From the NCBI GenBank assembly GCA_010279815.1, contig QEOQ01000694.1:1368019-1384636 (forward strand): a DNA stretch of 16,618 nt, read 5' to 3'. This stretch comes from Brachionus plicatilis (lineage: Eukaryota; Rotifera; Eurotatoria; Ploima; Brachionidae). The notes beneath the pieces were generated by a model. The model worked only from the letters and a program-made list of their open reading frames with translations, did no database searches and was not told the origin of the DNA. Positions 15,437 to 16,618 of the stretch are shown one piece after another. Position 1 is the stretch's first letter; every line of letters starts with the position of its first letter. The translations under genes were made by a program, and so were the position numbers.

Positions 15437-16204
15437 TATTTTATTTTTAAGGTTGGTAAAGGTACAAATAAACAAATAAATAAATAAGTAATTTAAAAGT
15501 TAAAAAAAGAATTTTCAATATTTTTTTCAAATTTCATTTTTCCTCCGATTTGGTACTTATTTACAAGTACTTTAAAATTTAACCCTCAAAAATGACAGTA
15601 AATATAAACCAACTTAAAGAAAATCTTAAGATTAATCCGATTTGTAATGATGGTATATCTGATTCAGTTTGGTTATTTCTTTGCAAATTAAAATTAAAAC
15701 ATTACAGAACTCTTCTAAATGAGCTAATTCAAAATAAAAGAAATTCTTAAATTTTGGTCCAAGTGTTCTTGCTTTCTAACTTTCATGTCTTTTTCTATTT
15801 TTGAATTAACGTTCCTTTTATTATTTGTTTTATTTTATTTTTAGGTAACAAATTTTCAATAAAAACAAAACACAAAAAAATTTTATTTTTTTTTCTACTT
15901 CTCCTTAAAGGAGGTTAATTCAATTTGTTGGCCATTTGGCCTTTATTTTTGTGGTTTTGGTCTGTCGAAAAAAATTGAGAATTTGAGAAGATTTTTTTTC
16001 TTTTATCTTTGCTTTTTAAAAAAAGGAAATATTTTTGCACAATTTGTACCGAATTTCACAAGGCCCACTAGTAATTATTCCTAAATTGTACTTAATTTAA
16101 AATTATGCCCAATCAAGCAAAATAATTACTATTTTTTAATTAGCCAAATATTTCTTCGAATACACAAACAATTTTGTTTTGGACATAATTTTCTTTTGGG
16201 TTGG
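15437..16204. other. AT-rich intergenic region
   Basis: It contains a doubtful small frame (15592-15750), an acceptor-like TTTTATTTTTAG near 15843, AATAAA near 15858 and a short palindrome CTCCTTAAAGGAG near 15902. Small hairpin arms GTACTT/AAGTAC lie near 15553. No recognisable gene is seen. Confidence 0.4.
15592..15750 (+). CDS. hypothetical 52-aa frame
   Basis: An ATG frame begins MTVNINQLKENLKINPICND, continues with DSVWLFLCKLKLKHYRTLLN and ends LIQNKRNS. Its composition is less A/T-biased at the protein level than chance frames here, with Trp, Cys and His present. No motif, signal or homology is recognised. It could be a small host protein or the first exon of something longer. AAATAAAAG overlaps its end. 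Confidence 0.25.
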   Translation: MTVNINQLKENLKINPICNDGISDSVWLFLCKLKLKHYRTLLNELIQNKRNS

Positions 16205-16212
16205 TATTTAAG
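16205..16212 (+). promoter_or_regulatory. TATA-type promoter element
   Basis: TATTTAAG followed by GC-rich AGCCGCCTCAGGG lies 33 bp upstream of the ATG at 16245. That spacing puts initiation near 16230-16240 and leaves a very short 5' untranslated region. An out-of-frame ATG at 16229 would stop after 21 codons and might be upstream of the transcription start. Confidence 0.5.
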
Positions 16213-16244
16213 CCGCCTCAGGGAAACAATGGCGCCAAACAAAA

Positions 16245-16618
16245 ATGATCTATTCCTATCCAGAAAGCAGTCTCAACCAGTCAAGATTACTTGATTACAC
16301 AAATCAAGGTACTGGGCCAGTACTTGGCACCACACAGAAGAGCAACCCCTTGCCAAATTTTATTAACACATCCACTAGCAATTATATAAGCGAAATAGAG
16401 CAGGCCATCCTAAGATCACAAGCTCCTATTCAAATTGATGAATCGGAGGAAATAACTGTACTGGGCCAGAGAGGAATATGGGCCAACAAACAGGAGGTCA
16501 TTAACTGGAATGGTGCGTTATCTCTAAAAGAGTATTCTATTAATGAGGACACCGATCCGGAGATCGTGACCAAGCGCACTGATCACTCGGTGACTTATGT
16601 ACAAGAATTGGCCATTAG
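16245..16618 (+). CDS. 5' part of a conserved-looking host gene, cut by the window end
   Basis: The frame is open for 124 codons from ATG 16245 to the last base. It starts MIYSYPESSLNQSRLLDYTN, and includes LRSQAPIQIDESEEITVLGQ, RGIWANKQEVINWNGALSL and VTYVQELAI. Codon use is balanced and GC is much higher than in the upstream DNA, as expected of a selected gene. I have a recollection of an uncharacterised invertebrate protein family with a similar RGIWANK block followed by a Pro-rich, repeated tail, but I cannot confirm this here and assign no function. No signal peptide or membrane segment is seen. The upstream ATG (16229) is in another frame and stops early, so 16245 is the better start. 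Confidence 0.75.
   Translation, partial: MIYSYPESSLNQSRLLDYTNQGTGPVLGTTQKSNPLPNFINTSTSNYISEIEQAILRSQAPIQIDESEEITVLGQRGIWANKQEVINWNGALSLKEYSINEDTDPEIVTKRTDHSVTYVQELAI

Noticed and set aside
15284..15475. Minus-strand frame of 63 codons containing IYSYPESSLNQSRL as a real gene
   Set aside because: The peptide is genuine as an inverted copy of the neighbouring gene start, but the rest of the frame is antisense to integrase, so it is not an independent protein.
1..16618. Alternative genetic code in which TAA/TAG encode Gln, suggested by stops at positions where Gln is usual (about 6450 and 15285)
   Set aside because: Stops also include TGA (about 3465, 4921, 6629, 13843), stops replace other residues (Cys, Lys, Phe), indels are frequent, and the intact gene at 16245 uses CAA and CAG for Gln. 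Decay under the standard code explains all of these.
1..16618. CRISPR arrays, tRNA or rRNA genes
   Set aside because: No regularly spaced short repeats with unique spacers, no cloverleaf with a T-loop GTTCGA-type box, and no rRNA-like conserved stretch were seen. The leader repeats at 12021-12324 number only three and are unevenly spaced.

Overview
The window looks like intergenic, transposon-rich DNA from an AT-rich invertebrate-type eukaryote. The reasons are Ty3/gypsy retroelement and Helitron remnants, a GT-AG intron that keeps reading frame, AATAAA poly(A) signals, a TATA-type promoter, no bacterial-style operons or ribosome sites, and long A/T runs. A rotifer-like animal (monogonont, Brachionus-type) would fit, but this rests on general impression and not on a marker gene.

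Layout, left to right. (1) 1-1460: minus-strand scraps of Ty3/gypsy elements, with a gag-tail fragment at about 160-320 and a broken RT-end/RNase H piece at 905-1458. (2) 1812-7428: a decayed Helitron on the minus strand. In its own 5'->3' order it has zinc-knuckle N-terminus, Helitron_like_N domain (with a 64-bp intron), HUH/tyrosine Rep nuclease, then Pif1-type helicase. Stops, frameshifts and a deletion of helicase motif III show that it is dead. The helicase is split by a 622-bp terminal-inverted-repeat (TIR) element at 2404-3025, and removing that element with one 5-bp target copy rejoins the helicase frame. (3) 7440-8760: an unrecognised minus-strand pseudogene (7735-8170), then a near-perfect 239-bp foldback palindrome (8200-8438). 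(4) 8760-10661: a minus-strand Ty3/gypsy remnant, element B, with 5' LTR, primer-binding site, gag and a protease fragment. (5) 10917-11373: a Lys-rich coiled-coil pseudogene on the plus strand. (6) about 11640-15395: a plus-strand Ty3/gypsy remnant, element C, with LTR end, primer-binding site, a leader carrying three 28-bp repeats, gag with an N-terminal membrane segment, CCHC knuckle, protease, almost no reverse transcriptase, and integrase truncated just after the catalytic Glu. (7) 15398-16618: the truncated integrase abuts an inverted 39-bp copy of the first codons of a host-like gene whose intact 5' end, with a TATA box, starts at 16245 and runs off the window.

The most unexpected signal is the hexamer GACGTC, nearly always as AGACGTC. 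It occurs 14 times between 11613 and 15323 and nowhere else that I found in the window. In coding parts it is read in all three frames (Asp-Val, Arg-Arg, Thr-Ser), so selection or mutation must act on nucleotides rather than on protein. Nothing in the window except the partial gene at the right end looks like an intact host gene.
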